Assembly (NCBI GenBank): GCA_004794655.1
Contig: SMMW01000065.1
Coordinates: 62,001 to 126,000 of the forward strand
Length of the DNA stretch: 64,000 bases
Reading direction: 5' to 3'
Source of the DNA: Marisa cornuarietis
Lineage: Eukaryota; Mollusca; Gastropoda; Architaenioglossa; Ampullariidae
The notes under the pieces were generated by a model that made no database searches, was not told the origin of the DNA, and was given only the letters and a program-made list of their open reading frames with translations. The translations under genes and the position numbers were made by a program. Position 1 is the stretch's first letter, and the number at the start of each line of letters is the position of its first letter. Shown one piece after another: positions 54,010-64,000 of this stretch.

Positions 54010-55110
54010 GTGTAACTGGCCCCTGTTTCTTAGTGTTGGGGACACACACACACAGAGACTCCACAGACAGAGCACACCTGCAAACTGTGTCCCACACGTG
54101 TTCTTCAAATCACTAAGACCTGTACGTGGGCTCAAACGTTTCTAATATGCAGGTAAACTAACAATATATTCTTTTACTAATTAACATGAGACAAGTTCAT
54201 CACATATATCATTCTCCAATTAAAAAGCCCATAATAGTCCACTCAAGATCAAATGTCAACAAGCAGTTTATATTAAAAGTCTGTTTTTTCTCCGAGTTCT
54301 CTCACATACACACTTTTCCTCGATGACGGGACATACACTCCACTCTCTTCTTTGTTGACGGGTCCTATACGACTTGCTGTTGTTGCGGGCTTTGACACTG
54401 CAGTTATACAGTCTTGTTCACTGGCGATGATCACACAGACAGCATAAATCGACGAAACAACTCCGACAGTCTTATCGGCAGAAGAGTGTTCAAGTCAAGA
54501 ATAATTCACACAGTAGGTAAGCATAATCTAGACAGTTATAAAATCTTCCCAGAAGAACACACAGCAGCTGGGTATTTCGCAAAGCAAGGAACCACACAGT
54601 AGCCTATCAATAACAATCCACGCAGTTAATAGTATTCCACACAGTTAATAATATTCCACACAGTTAATAGTATTCCACACAGTTAAAAATAACTTCAGAA
54701 TCTTTCCCTTCTCTTACGTCACTATACTCCTTGACTCGTACTTCAAAACTCCAAAATAGATTTTTCCTTCAAGATCTTTTGCCACACAGAAAATATCAGC
54801 AAAACCTTATCTATGTAAGGGCAATGCTTACTTGTTTACTAACTGGTACCTAGAAAATATTCAACTTCTCCTTCCGCAATTGAAGGGCAACTTAAACAAT
54901 TCTGACCTCTTTCAAGTTCTTCCATTCTCGACACTCTCACTTCTCCTTCTCTTCCAATTCTTAATCAGCGCCCTTTATGTAAACATCAAGGTCAGGGGTG
55001 ACAATCCCTACCAAGACAAAAAACACTCAAGGACGACAACCTCGTTACACCAAACATTGAGGGGTGGTAACCCATGTTCCTAACACTTAGTAATATGTGT
55101 AAAAGTACAT
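54010..55110. repeat. LTR-like repetitive region with 21-nt minisatellite
   Basis: AC-rich, ORF-poor sequence like the solo LTR. At 54618-54685 the unit CCACACAGTTAATAGTATT is repeated about three times. Possible ends TGTGTAACTGG and GTTCCTAACA; no target duplication found, so class is uncertain. Confidence 0.4.
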
Positions 55111-55363
55111 TTTTACAGACACCTTTCAAAAGACTTGCGCGATGCTATTGACCCTGGCGTGTACACCATAAAACTTCACTGGCCATTTTGTGATCATTAT
55201 ATATTATTTCACTGCTCAGGAAAAAAAGAAAGAAGCAATTCATGCAGCGGTAGACTAGAAATGATCGCATAGTTGTCAAAGCTAGAGCAGCGTATGGCTC
55301 ATTTGGTAATATTTGACGTTAATAGCTACTTGTTTCATTGGTGATCGATTCGCGTTTTAGGCT

Positions 55364-55475
55364 TGGGACGATTTTACCTATCTGTCTTGGGACGAAATGG
55401 ACGTACGTGTGACGAATTGACTTTTGGTGTGGGACGAAATGGTAGTGGTGAAATACTCTTGTGGCGGAATGACCG
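55364..55475. repeat. Short interspersed TGGGACGAAATG repeats
   Basis: Five variants of GGGACGAAATG/GTGACGAATTG spaced about 20-28 nt apart. Probably part of a transposon body; no coding meaning. Confidence 0.5.
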
Positions 55476-55949
55476 GCCCCGTTTTATCATTCCATCGTTT
55501 GTCCAGACTACATAAGAGATTTTTAAGTGTATGTCGAGTATTGTTATCTTATCCAGAAGCCACTGGCGTTATAGTAATACTAATAGAAACCTGTAAAGTC
55601 GATATAAAACTTCCTTCTCTAGAGCTATATTTTGTTGCATATTTTACTGCGTTTGTCTAAGAACTTTCTTTGCTGTTTTCGCCTACGGGGCAGCGGGAAG
55701 TCGGGGATGGTGGGTTTTGGTGATGTGATGGTGTGTGGGGAAAAAATGAATGCTCAATAAAAACAGACAAAAATAAACAGGGATGGGGTTATGATTGCCA
55801 GTTTATTGTGACTTCTAAATCTCCCATCTGTTTCCTGAGCCGACGGGGCCCAGCCCCTACACTGGGCTTGCTTATAACAGTATCTCAATAGAGAATCAAA
55901 TGTGGATGCAAAGTCATATGGATTTTTCACCTAAGTTGTCACCTGTGCA

Positions 55950-56481
55950 TCTGTGTGTGTGTGTTGAGTGGGTGGGGGTGTGCGTGGTTTATTTTGTTGT
56001 GCATCATGTGATCTTGGAGCACATGTTGTGGTGCAGGCGCTATAAAGCGTCTCCATGAGAAACAGACATGCAACAAAGTCTGGGCTCTGTTTTTCTTCAT
56101 TGATTTTACGCCCCATTAAATGAGTCAACTGATAAAGGGCGATAATCTAGGCACGTTGTTGTGTTCCTTTATTGTTGTTTACAGGCAGTTGCCATTCGCA
56201 GCGTGTTCTCACAGTAATGCTTATTGTTGTAGATGTAGTCTGTGTGAACGTGCATGTAGATAATTCGGTGCCTGTGTGGGTGGTTTGGTGGTGTGGACAG
56301 TCTATCGAGCAGCATTATAAAAAGGCCTGTTAGCTGAATAAAGATCAATAAGAAACATGCGATGACGCATCAACTATTTTTAGACTCAAAAGTTGATTTT
56401 AAGGGTGGAAAATGCACAAATGTTTGAGAGTTAGAGGTGCTTATAGAACAATCACTCATCCTGGAAACAGTAATAGACATG

Positions 56482-56531
<50 letters not shown>
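55950..56531 (-). repeat. Dispersed repeat, inverted copy of 931-1498
   Basis: Complement of the left repeat across its core, including GATGCATCA-like, GTTTACAGGCAG, TTGTAGATGTAGTCTGTG and TCCATGAGAAACAGAC segments. Ends in a (TG)n tract at 56482-56531. Confidence 0.7.
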
Positions 56532-56533
<2 letters not shown>

Positions 56534-57130
56534 TTTAGGAAAGTCAACGAGCGACACTCATGAACTGAAGAACAATTTATTTTTATGACTTGCGTCATAA
56601 AGACTTCACTAGAGCTTATCTAAGCTTCCTTGTGGCACAGCTAAGCTGTTTTATTTTGGATGTAACATATAAAATAGGCGGCCTGCAGTAATCTATGATG
56701 TATAACATTGAATAGAAGTGTTGTCACCTGTTCTGACAGGTTTTGAAGAACACATGTAGATGTTCAACTTCCCCGTCCACAGACCTTTTAGTAAATACTG
56801 TCAATGTTCAGGTAAGCACTCGGGGAGGTGGTACAAGCAAGGGTTAGGGCTGCCCTTTTGGATTTTTTTAATCAACAATACATCAGCTAGAGCAATATCA
56901 TAGTAATGCGATAGATATTCACGAAGCTTATCTTTGTGTTCTGGTGTCGTGGCCGCCGCAGGTGAACACGACTGGATATTAGTGTTATTGTATTGCATGT
57001 AACTGACAACAGGTAATTTCTATTTCGAGTCAATGTGTTTTTCACCTGAGAAGTGGTAGCCGGGATAATCAAATTCTCGCTCGAATATTTTAAGAAAAAA
57101 AAGTGTAGGAGAGAGAGAGAGCATGATCGA

Positions 57131-57133
<3 letters not shown>

Positions 57134-57177
<44 letters not shown>
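57134..57177. repeat. (CA)n microsatellite
   Basis: Pure CA run. Confidence 0.92.
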
Positions 57178-57179
<2 letters not shown>

Positions 57180-57679
57180 TGTCATTTGCTATTTGCTAAG
57201 ACAACCCTAGCGTGGATAACTCCAATTTTAAAACTGACTGCCAAAGCGGCAGCTGGCGTCCGCGTCGTCTATAGGCCGGTTTCGGAATTTCGCGAAGTCT
57301 ACAGTACCTTCCACCTTGTCATACCTTCTCAGCGTGCGCAAGGATCGCATGTGTAAATTTTTGGTGGAAATGAAACGAACGAGGACATGCTGATATTTGC
57401 ATCTTTATTGCACTGAATACAGTCTTCTTTTAGAACACATGCTGTAAACCAGGGGTGGGGAACGTTCGGCAATCATTTAATTGGTCTCGCTGGCCAAGGT
57501 AACCGCAGATAAAACTCAAAATTCAGTAAATTTATAGTAAGACATTTTTATATTGACTGAATCACAACAATAACGTATATTTGAAGGGACAAATAGCAAA
57601 CGTCCATTGCGGGATAAACAGGACCCATACGAGTATATACTTCTCTATGGCTGCCCTTAAACCCGTCTGCCTGTATTGC

Positions 57680-58260
57680 GCACCCCGTATTCACCAACTT
57701 TCAACCAGTCTCTGAGGCCAGTGTACAGGCGGTTCTTCTGAAAGTCAAGCCAACAATTTGCAAGTTAGACCCAATGTCCACAAGCCCTCTTCTTGAGTGC
57801 CTGAATAATTTACTTTCCTGCCATCACAAATATTGTAAATGTCAGCTTGTCCTCAGGTGTTTTTCCATCTTTGTTTAAAAATGCCCTGGTGAGGCCACTT
57901 CTTAAGAAATCCATGCTTGCCATCAATGTGTTGAACAACCACCGTTCAGTTTCCAACCTCTCTTTTCTAAGATCTTAGAGAAAGTAGTTTTGACACGCTC
58001 AGGGTCTACTTACAAGAGCACCATCTTATCCCCCCAGAGCTCAGTCAGCAAACAGACCTTTTCACAGTACCGAAACTACTTTAATTAAAGTGACCATATA
58101 TATATATATATATATTATCTGCCCTTGACAGTGGTGATGATTCTGGCCTAACTCTACTAGACCTGTCTGAGAAGAGGCTAGGGCCTGATTTGGTGACAGA
58201 GACGAAGCACATATGTCTCACACATTTGACGGTCAATTCTCCAAATACCCAACAATCTCA
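57680..58260 (+). mobile_element. Decayed L2/CR1-like LINE fragment (RT region)
   Basis: Plus-strand frames: FPSLFKNALVRPLLKKSMLA, VLNNHRSVSNLSF, RPFHSTETTLIKVT and ALDSGDDSGLTLLDLS. This is the N-terminal half of an L2-type RT, interrupted by an (AT)n run at 58097-58115. Upstream of gene C. A hAT-like terminus (CAGGGGTGGGGAAC) lies just before, at about 57452. Confidence 0.65.
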
Positions 58261-58735
58261 CTATCGTTTCTACTTTATAGTGAAGTTTTCACCACCTTGG
58301 GGGTACAATACATCGTCTTGCTCGCTTAATCATGCTACTGATAAGTAAACTATTTTCCCGTGCTTAAGACTAGTAAGCTATTTCCCTTGCATATACATGC
58401 TGCTGACAAATAGACATATTTCCCTTACATAAACGCTAGACCATTTTTGCTGCACATTACCTCTCATTCATACACGAATCAAAAGTCATTACATTACACT
58501 TTAAGTATCAGGGAACGGACGCATCCGTGACAATGTGAAACTTTTTCTTATAAGATGAAATGTATTTTGATCGACACTTTTATTTCTATGGGTAAGAATG
58601 AGGAATAGCGCACGGTAAAAAAAAAGATTCATGTGATCCTGTTGAAAAAGACAGGCACGTTTAATGAGTTTGTGCAGACTTATCATATCGCGCACAAGCC
58701 GTGTTCAAATGGAAAGGAGAAACCATCGTTAAACT

Positions 58736-58923
58736 GGGTCAATGTATTACTTCCGTGTTTCGAAATGTTCGTGTACTGCTCTCCTGCACATTTGGCTTAA
58801 GCAGTAGTGGAACAGGCCGTGTGAGGACTTCCATACTTGTTATACACGGCAGTTAGATGGCATATCTCCATGCACTCTCATGTGTCATTTAGAATCCAAA
58901 TACGATCAAGTAATCAAGAACAA
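58736..58923 (+). promoter_or_regulatory. Gene C upstream region conserved with gene A
   Basis: Counterpart of 4014-4195. Contains GGTCAATGTATTACTTCCG (CGGAAGT on the minus strand, an ETS-type site) and GTTCGTGTACTGCTC shared with gene A. Confidence 0.4.
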
Positions 58924-58981
58924 ATGAAGACTATACTTGTGATACATTTTGTGTTAGTCGTCTTGTTAAGATCAAGTTTAG
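58924..58981 (+). CDS. Gene C exon 1: start codon and signal peptide
   Basis: Encodes MKTILVIHFVLVVLLRSSL in 58 nt, ending phase 1 before GTAAGTC. Nucleotide-level similarity to gene A exon 1 and its upstream flank is obvious. Confidence 0.85.
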
Positions 58982-61900
58982 GTAAGTCTTTTTGTCAATA
59001 GCTGATTTTAGCTTATTAGTAATTTTGCATAGAATGTTACTGTGCTTAAATTCATATCTAAAGTAAAATTCATCTCTGTTGTTTAAGATATGCTTTTCAG
59101 CTGTGACAGAAGTAGGATCCGTTAACAGTGTTTCAAATTATGACGACTCGACCACAAATTGCCCACTGGGATAAATAAAGTTGGTCATTGTCACAACCGA
59201 CAAGAAACGATTACACCGCTGCCATTACTTATTTCAGCTAAAATTATGGATAATCTTCTTGTGTGTACTACTTAACTTTCATATTTGAATATCCTAACAT
59301 ACTCGATTGGTTGGTGATTTTGCATTATCAGGAAAGAGTGGGAAGGAGGAAACCTTGTCACAAAGAGTGTCGCAATACGACATTTGAATCCAAAACCTTT
59401 TACTGCAATGGTCACAAACAAGTGTTTTAATCACTGTACACTTGCCCACCTTGTGCAGCTTGTTTTTCTATTCAATTACTGTGAGTGTAAGAGATCAGTT
59501 AAGACTGCTTTCAGGAAACGCACTGCAGACATACTCTCAGCTGGCAGGTCGCACCAGGGTTCCATTTCTTTATCAGTTTGACAACTGGCTTATGTTGTCA
59601 CTTTGATAAATATTCAGAAATATCTTAACGGACTCTTATGAAGGGCAGAATAAAATTATTGTTGAAGGGAAATGGAGGTAGACTCGATATCCTTGATGCT
59701 CCATAGTACTTACACAGTTTTGTCCCTGATCCAGCAGGTTAAGTTTTACAAAAAAACTCACCTTTGCATTCTTCTCTGTAATTATGTAATGATGTCATCC
59801 CTGAATGGTATAAACTATTTCCATTTTACAGCAGGTGTCTAAGTGCTGTTGTCGAGCGACGTTTGATAAGATAGAGAAATCGGATTGTTTACTTTTTTAG
59901 TTTTTTTCAAGGCATTTATATAGAAAATAAGAAAAGATTTACATACAAGAGTACATTACGATAAAGTACGTAAACCAATACATACATTTTTTTTCAAACT
60001 GATGCTCATCCAGAGATAAAGAGAGTAGTACAAAGTGTATGAGACGTCAATGTACATTCATACCATTCATCGTAACAAACATTTCGCCCACCACGAGTCT
60101 TAACTGAAAAGCAGGAGGGTGCCACGAAGAGTAGAAATGTTTACGCGCACTTAAAGAACTTTGTTTAACAACGTTAACTTATGGCGGATAGATCCAGGCG
60201 GATTTTCTTTGTATACCCATACCATGCACATAAAACTATCTACAAATGACGAGACTTGACTGTAGAAAACATCCGTCTAAAAGGTTGTCTGTTGAGGTTT
60301 ACAGTAGATGGAAAGGCGAAATCTCCAAATGATTGTGGTTGTGGCGAGAATTGTGCAAAACTAAAACACGTTCCTCCTCTCTTTTGTTTTACTCAATAGA
60401 AATACAATCCATGTAGAACTGCAAGTGTTTTATTGTTTTGCGTTGTTTGGCTTTAGCATAATAAATGTTCCTACTCTTATCTCAGTGAATAATGTTAATC
60501 GAGTTCTATTTTACCTCTGCGCTTCAGCCTACACGTTATGTCTTCGCAAAAATTATCTTTTACAATAATAGAATATACATTTTGTTGAATAAGTCAACAA
60601 ACTGATTTCTGATCGATTGTTCTTTGAAATGAAATGTGGTAACAATGGTCTTACCTCTTCTTATAATACGCCATCTTTCTTTAGTTTGTATTCGTATCTT
60701 TACGGCCAATATCGAGTTTCGTTTTCCAGACAATAGCCTTTCCAATCCATTCTCTTTCAGTGATCTTTAATGCAACAAATCTCATGAATGTATAATGAAT
60801 ACTACTAGCCCCAAAACATATGTGCTCCAAAAAATGCTTAGAAAAGCATTCATCAGAGAATAGCAGAGAGTTAATGTACTATCAATGTTAGAATTTGTAG
60901 TGCATTTCATTGTGTGGGGTCGAGCTCAATGCTTTATGAAAAAAGACTACCAGAAAACCGAAATCTAATCTTACAACAAGAAAACAAAATAACAGCAAAC
61001 GTATGACCTTGGGGCAATAGAAGTGCATGTTCAAAGATGATAAACGAGAGGGAGAGAGGAGCGACATCAAAACCCTTTATCAAACATACTACTACTACTA
61101 CTATTAATAATAATAATAATTGTATCACGAAAAAAAACTATGGCAGTATTTTATAGGTTCTTTAAAGGTAGTCTAAAACTGATATTTTATGAAAATGTCT
61201 TTGATACAAGGTGTTTGATAATAGCGTGAAAAAAATTTTCTACCGCATAAGAGACAATCAAACAATTATTTGTTGATTTCTTCTTCAGGAAACCTGAGAC
61301 CAGTGTGTGGCACGAGTGACAGTTACTGGGAAGTTTACAAGAATAAACAAAATAACACCTTCACCTGTACGGGCCTGTTAGCACAGGACACAGTACAGTG
61401 GCACCATTGGGAGCCTAACACAGGTGTTAGCGCTAACCTTGGTGAATGTCCGCCGTTAACAACAGACGGAAGTCAACCTGTTTGTAAAAGACCACTCGAC
61501 CCCATTTTAATCCCAAGCAGAGTTTCTGATGGCGCAAGTGTGATGCTGATTAATCCTTTAATTAATCCTTCAAATACTAAGTTATTCGAGAAAGGTCGAC
61601 TGGTATGCACTGCTGTTCGTCAGATGTTACCAGCTGAAACTGCAGGCTGCCGCCTGGATTATATATGTAAGGCACTTCAGATGTTTGATCCAAGCTTTAA
61701 ATTCGATGAATATGTTGTACGCTTTATAAAGCTAGCTTTTTCTAATATAGTACACAAGAGTAATAAACTATTGGTTCGCGAAAACAGAACCAAGGAAAAT
61801 GAAGGAGAAATGGTGACTAAAATAAAGGTAAACATTGAAGAGAATTACTAACTTAGATCTCTGTTTCTGATAACATCGCCAACAACAAATCTGTTTTTTC

Positions 61901-63849
61901 CTGATTAAATGTATGACTTTCTAAACACATTATTTCTTCTTAATTTAAAGATGCAGGTGACAATATATCGTGTACAATTCAGTTCAGAAACGACACCTGG
62001 AGTGTGTTTGGTCAGTGTAGCACGGAAAGGGTCTATTCAGCTCAGAACAGATACCGGTGTGAATGGATCCAGATTAAAGAGGTGAATATTAATGCTTACA
62101 TTAAGTAATAATAGCACTCATATGAAAATTTGTTATGTGAAAAAATTATTGAATGACTGATTTATTAAAATGATTCGATGGAAACTGTAACCTACTTGTA
62201 GTAGACAGTACAGTAAAAAAAAAGTTTCTTTCTGAGATAAGAAGACCACTACAATAGAATCATTCTCAAACGTATTTGTGCGTCTACAAAGGACTAAAAG
62301 AAACAACATCATGCAAACATAACATGGTCTGGCTGCACAAAATCAGTTTATTTATCATCCACAAAATAGTGTTCATGGTTTCCAGTAACTGATCTTTATC
62401 GTCCTTTTCTTCACGTATCTTTTGCTGGAAATGGGATAAAGCACCTGCATACTGCATATACGGCTAAAATAGAGTGATTCCCAAACAGCTATTGTGGCAG
62501 GAATTTCTTGTAAATGTTCTCAGAAACATATTTCATGGTTTTCAGTCAACAAGAGAAGAAATTCTGATCGCCAACACATCAATGACAGTTGTGACTAATG
62601 TCAGTAGATGGTGTAACATGACCAGTTACCTGCCGCCTGTCGGTCAGTACACTTACCGTGTGACTCTTGTTCCCGGGGAAGTGACAGTCAGTGCGAGTTT
62701 CGACGGAAATAACACAATACGTAAGTGTTTATGTGGAAACAAAGTCAGGTAAAGTGTCAGGTTCAACCTGACATTGATTGAGTCATACTATTTATGACAG
62801 ATCATTTTTTTGGTGTGTACGTCATGCAGGTAACTCTGTTTATACGAAAAATAGTAACTGCAGCATAACACATTATCACAGGTCTGTAATCCTTCTTTGC
62901 CTTTCTTAAATAACGACTTATCAGAATAACGAAAATATCGTGTCTGTGACAGATTCCACAAAAAAAGAAAAGGAATGAGGAATAAACACACACACCAACG
63001 TATGGACGTACGCACTCACGCAAGCATACACGTACAGAAGTTTTGATCTTGCTGACTAAAACACCCACACGCGCCTATTTAGTGGAAAATTGTCAATACC
63101 TGTAGTTAAAACACCCACTCTTTTTGACACACATCTTACATATTAATTATATATATATACATACATCTGTAAATATGCCTGACAAAAAACACATTTAACT
63201 CATACATCAATCAATGATATATTAATGTGTATACGGAACAAATACATACATCTCTTCCTTGAGCATTGCTCCTAACAACAGTCCACACAATGCTCGTCCT
63301 TTTTACCCTCCCCTTCCGCTCTTGTTACTTTTCTACCCATCTTTCTCTGTAGAATCACTATATTCTCTGTTCCTGTTACTTGGTGCCTTTTTGTGTTTTC
63401 CATCTTTGTTATTTGTTTGTCCTCAGTACTGTTGTTTATTCTTCCGTCCCTCGTGTTCTATCCATTAATCCATGTCTTTTCCTCGTTTCAAGCGCTAAGA
63501 GCATGCTTTCTATGAGTGTGAATATGCGCTATAAAAATCTTCATTATCATTATTACAGTTTTCTTTAGAAACTTGAATTTGTGGTTCGAGTTGATTTCTT
63601 TGACAGGTCGACCCTCCAGTAAACCTTCCCACAACTGTCCACAATATGTAACAGAAGGCGATGATCTCAACTGCACGTGTTCTGTGAGTGACCTGGGCAG
63701 TCCACCTGGTGTACTGCAGTGGAATACAACTACATCAGCAGAACTGCGTTTTTCAGCTGTTCAGCCTAGGGAACCTGAGACACACAGCTGTCAGCTCTTG
63801 TGGAACAAAACAATCGTGCAGTCCGTACAATATACCTTGACCGTAGCAT
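58924..63849 (+). CDS. Gene C (partial at right edge): IgSF receptor, exons 1-5
   Basis: Exons 58924-58981, 61289-61666, 61951-62081, 62546-62720, 63607-63849, all GT-AG and in frame (985 nt, phase 1 out). Same order and phases as genes A and B. Sequence is closest to gene A in every exon present. The rest, including the membrane and signalling part, lies beyond the window, so whether the gene is intact cannot be judged. Confidence 0.83.
58982..59330. other. Gene C intron 1, 5' part
   Basis: Includes GATAAATAAAGTTGGTCATTG near 59170, a LINE-tail-like string; otherwise nothing. Confidence 0.4.
59335..59460 (-). mobile_element. tRNA-derived SINE, copy 2
   Basis: Aligns with the SINE at 28735-28925 in the same orientation (GTGTTTTAAYCACT, ACTGCARTGGT, GAAAGAGTG). 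B-box-like GGATTCAAATG on the minus strand; A box decayed. Gene C intron 1. Confidence 0.5.
59461..61288. other. Gene C intron 1, remainder
   Basis: No supported feature; small (ACT)n/(AAT)n tract at 61088-61120. Confidence 0.5.
61289..61666 (+). CDS. Gene C exon 2: N-terminal Ig-like domain
   Basis: 126 codons, phase 1-1, after TTCTTCAG. NTFTCTGLLAQDTVQWHHW, GSQPVC and GCRLDYI parallel gene A exon 2. The open frame continues after the donor GTAAGG but is not expected to be translated. Confidence 0.85.
61951..62081 (+). CDS. Gene C exon 3: first half of the second extracellular module
   Basis: 131 nt, phase 1 in and phase 0 out, same size as gene A. Shares ISC, QFRNDTW, VFGQC and YRCEWIQ with A. 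No ATG inside; found by homology and splice sites. Confidence 0.82.
62082..62545. other. Gene C intron 3
   Basis: Nothing recognised. Confidence 0.5.
62546..62720 (+). CDS. Gene C exon 4: second half of the second extracellular module
   Basis: 175 nt, phase 0 in and phase 1 out, after TTTTCAG. ILIANTSMTVV, YLPPVGQYTYRVTLVPGEV and NNTI track gene A exon 4 with four fewer codons. Confidence 0.83.
62721..63606. other. Gene C intron 4
   Basis: CT-rich stretch at 63290-63480 gives open frames by composition only; no exon or repeat supported. Confidence 0.5.
63607..63849 (+). CDS. Gene C exon 5: Ig-like domain with DLGSPPG motif
   Basis: 81 codons, phase 1-1. HNCPQYV, LNCTCSVSDLGSPPGVLQW and SCQLLWNK; very close to gene A exon 5. 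Last gene C exon inside the window. Confidence 0.87.
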
Positions 63850-64000
63850 GTGAGCTATTTTCTCTTATTTTCTGCCGTTATATCTACATGTGTGTATATT
63901 GTATATGCATTTGTGTGAATGAGCCATATTGCATCTAGTGATTCAGTAATTTAAAACTCTGACATAAATGTTATTCATTCTTTGGTGAGGTGCCACGGCC

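Overview
The window is eukaryotic nuclear DNA: AT-rich, with long GT-AG introns, many (CA)n and (AAT)n microsatellites, and decayed LINEs, mariner, hAT and LTR elements. There are no operons, RBSs or CRISPR arrays. The style of the Ig-domain exons and the L2-like, APE-LINE and mariner repeats suggest an invertebrate, most likely a mollusc and perhaps a gastropod. That placement is inference; nothing here proves a species.

The coding content is one tandem family of three plus-strand immunoglobulin-superfamily (IgSF) transmembrane receptors, rebuilt exon by exon from open frames, splice sites and intron phase. Gene A (4196-24974) and gene B (27515-53298) are complete, with 16 exons each and 1078 and 1091 residues. 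Gene C begins at 58924 and runs off the right edge after exon 5. All three start with a 58-nt signal-peptide exon, followed by a string of Ig-like exons, nearly all phase 1-1. In A and B these lead to one transmembrane exon and four short cytoplasmic exons. The A and B tails carry two tandem ITIM-like motifs and two YxN motifs. The membrane-proximal part is well conserved between A and B, while the N-terminal exons 2-5 differ strongly. A and C resemble each other there more than either resembles B. Conserved signalling end plus variable recognition end is the pattern expected of a diversifying immune-type receptor cluster; function is inferred.

Layout. 1-4195: intergenic, with a LINE tail, microsatellites, a repeat whose inverted copy lies at 56 kb, and the gene A upstream region. 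4196-24974: gene A, whose introns hold a LINE 5' fragment, an 18S rRNA fragment, an L2-like fragment, a solo LTR and a hAT MITE. 24975-27514: intergenic with a minisatellite. 27515-53298: gene B, whose intron 7 (8.8 kb) holds a LINE inserted in a mariner, itself inserted in an older repeat, plus a second copy of the MITE. 53299-58923: intergenic repeats. 58924-64000: 5' part of gene C.

A notable feature of both complete genes is a second, stronger-looking 3' splice site exactly 49 nt upstream of the transmembrane exon. Using it would give a stop codon at the same place in A and B, before the membrane span. This could yield a soluble or NMD-targeted isoform.
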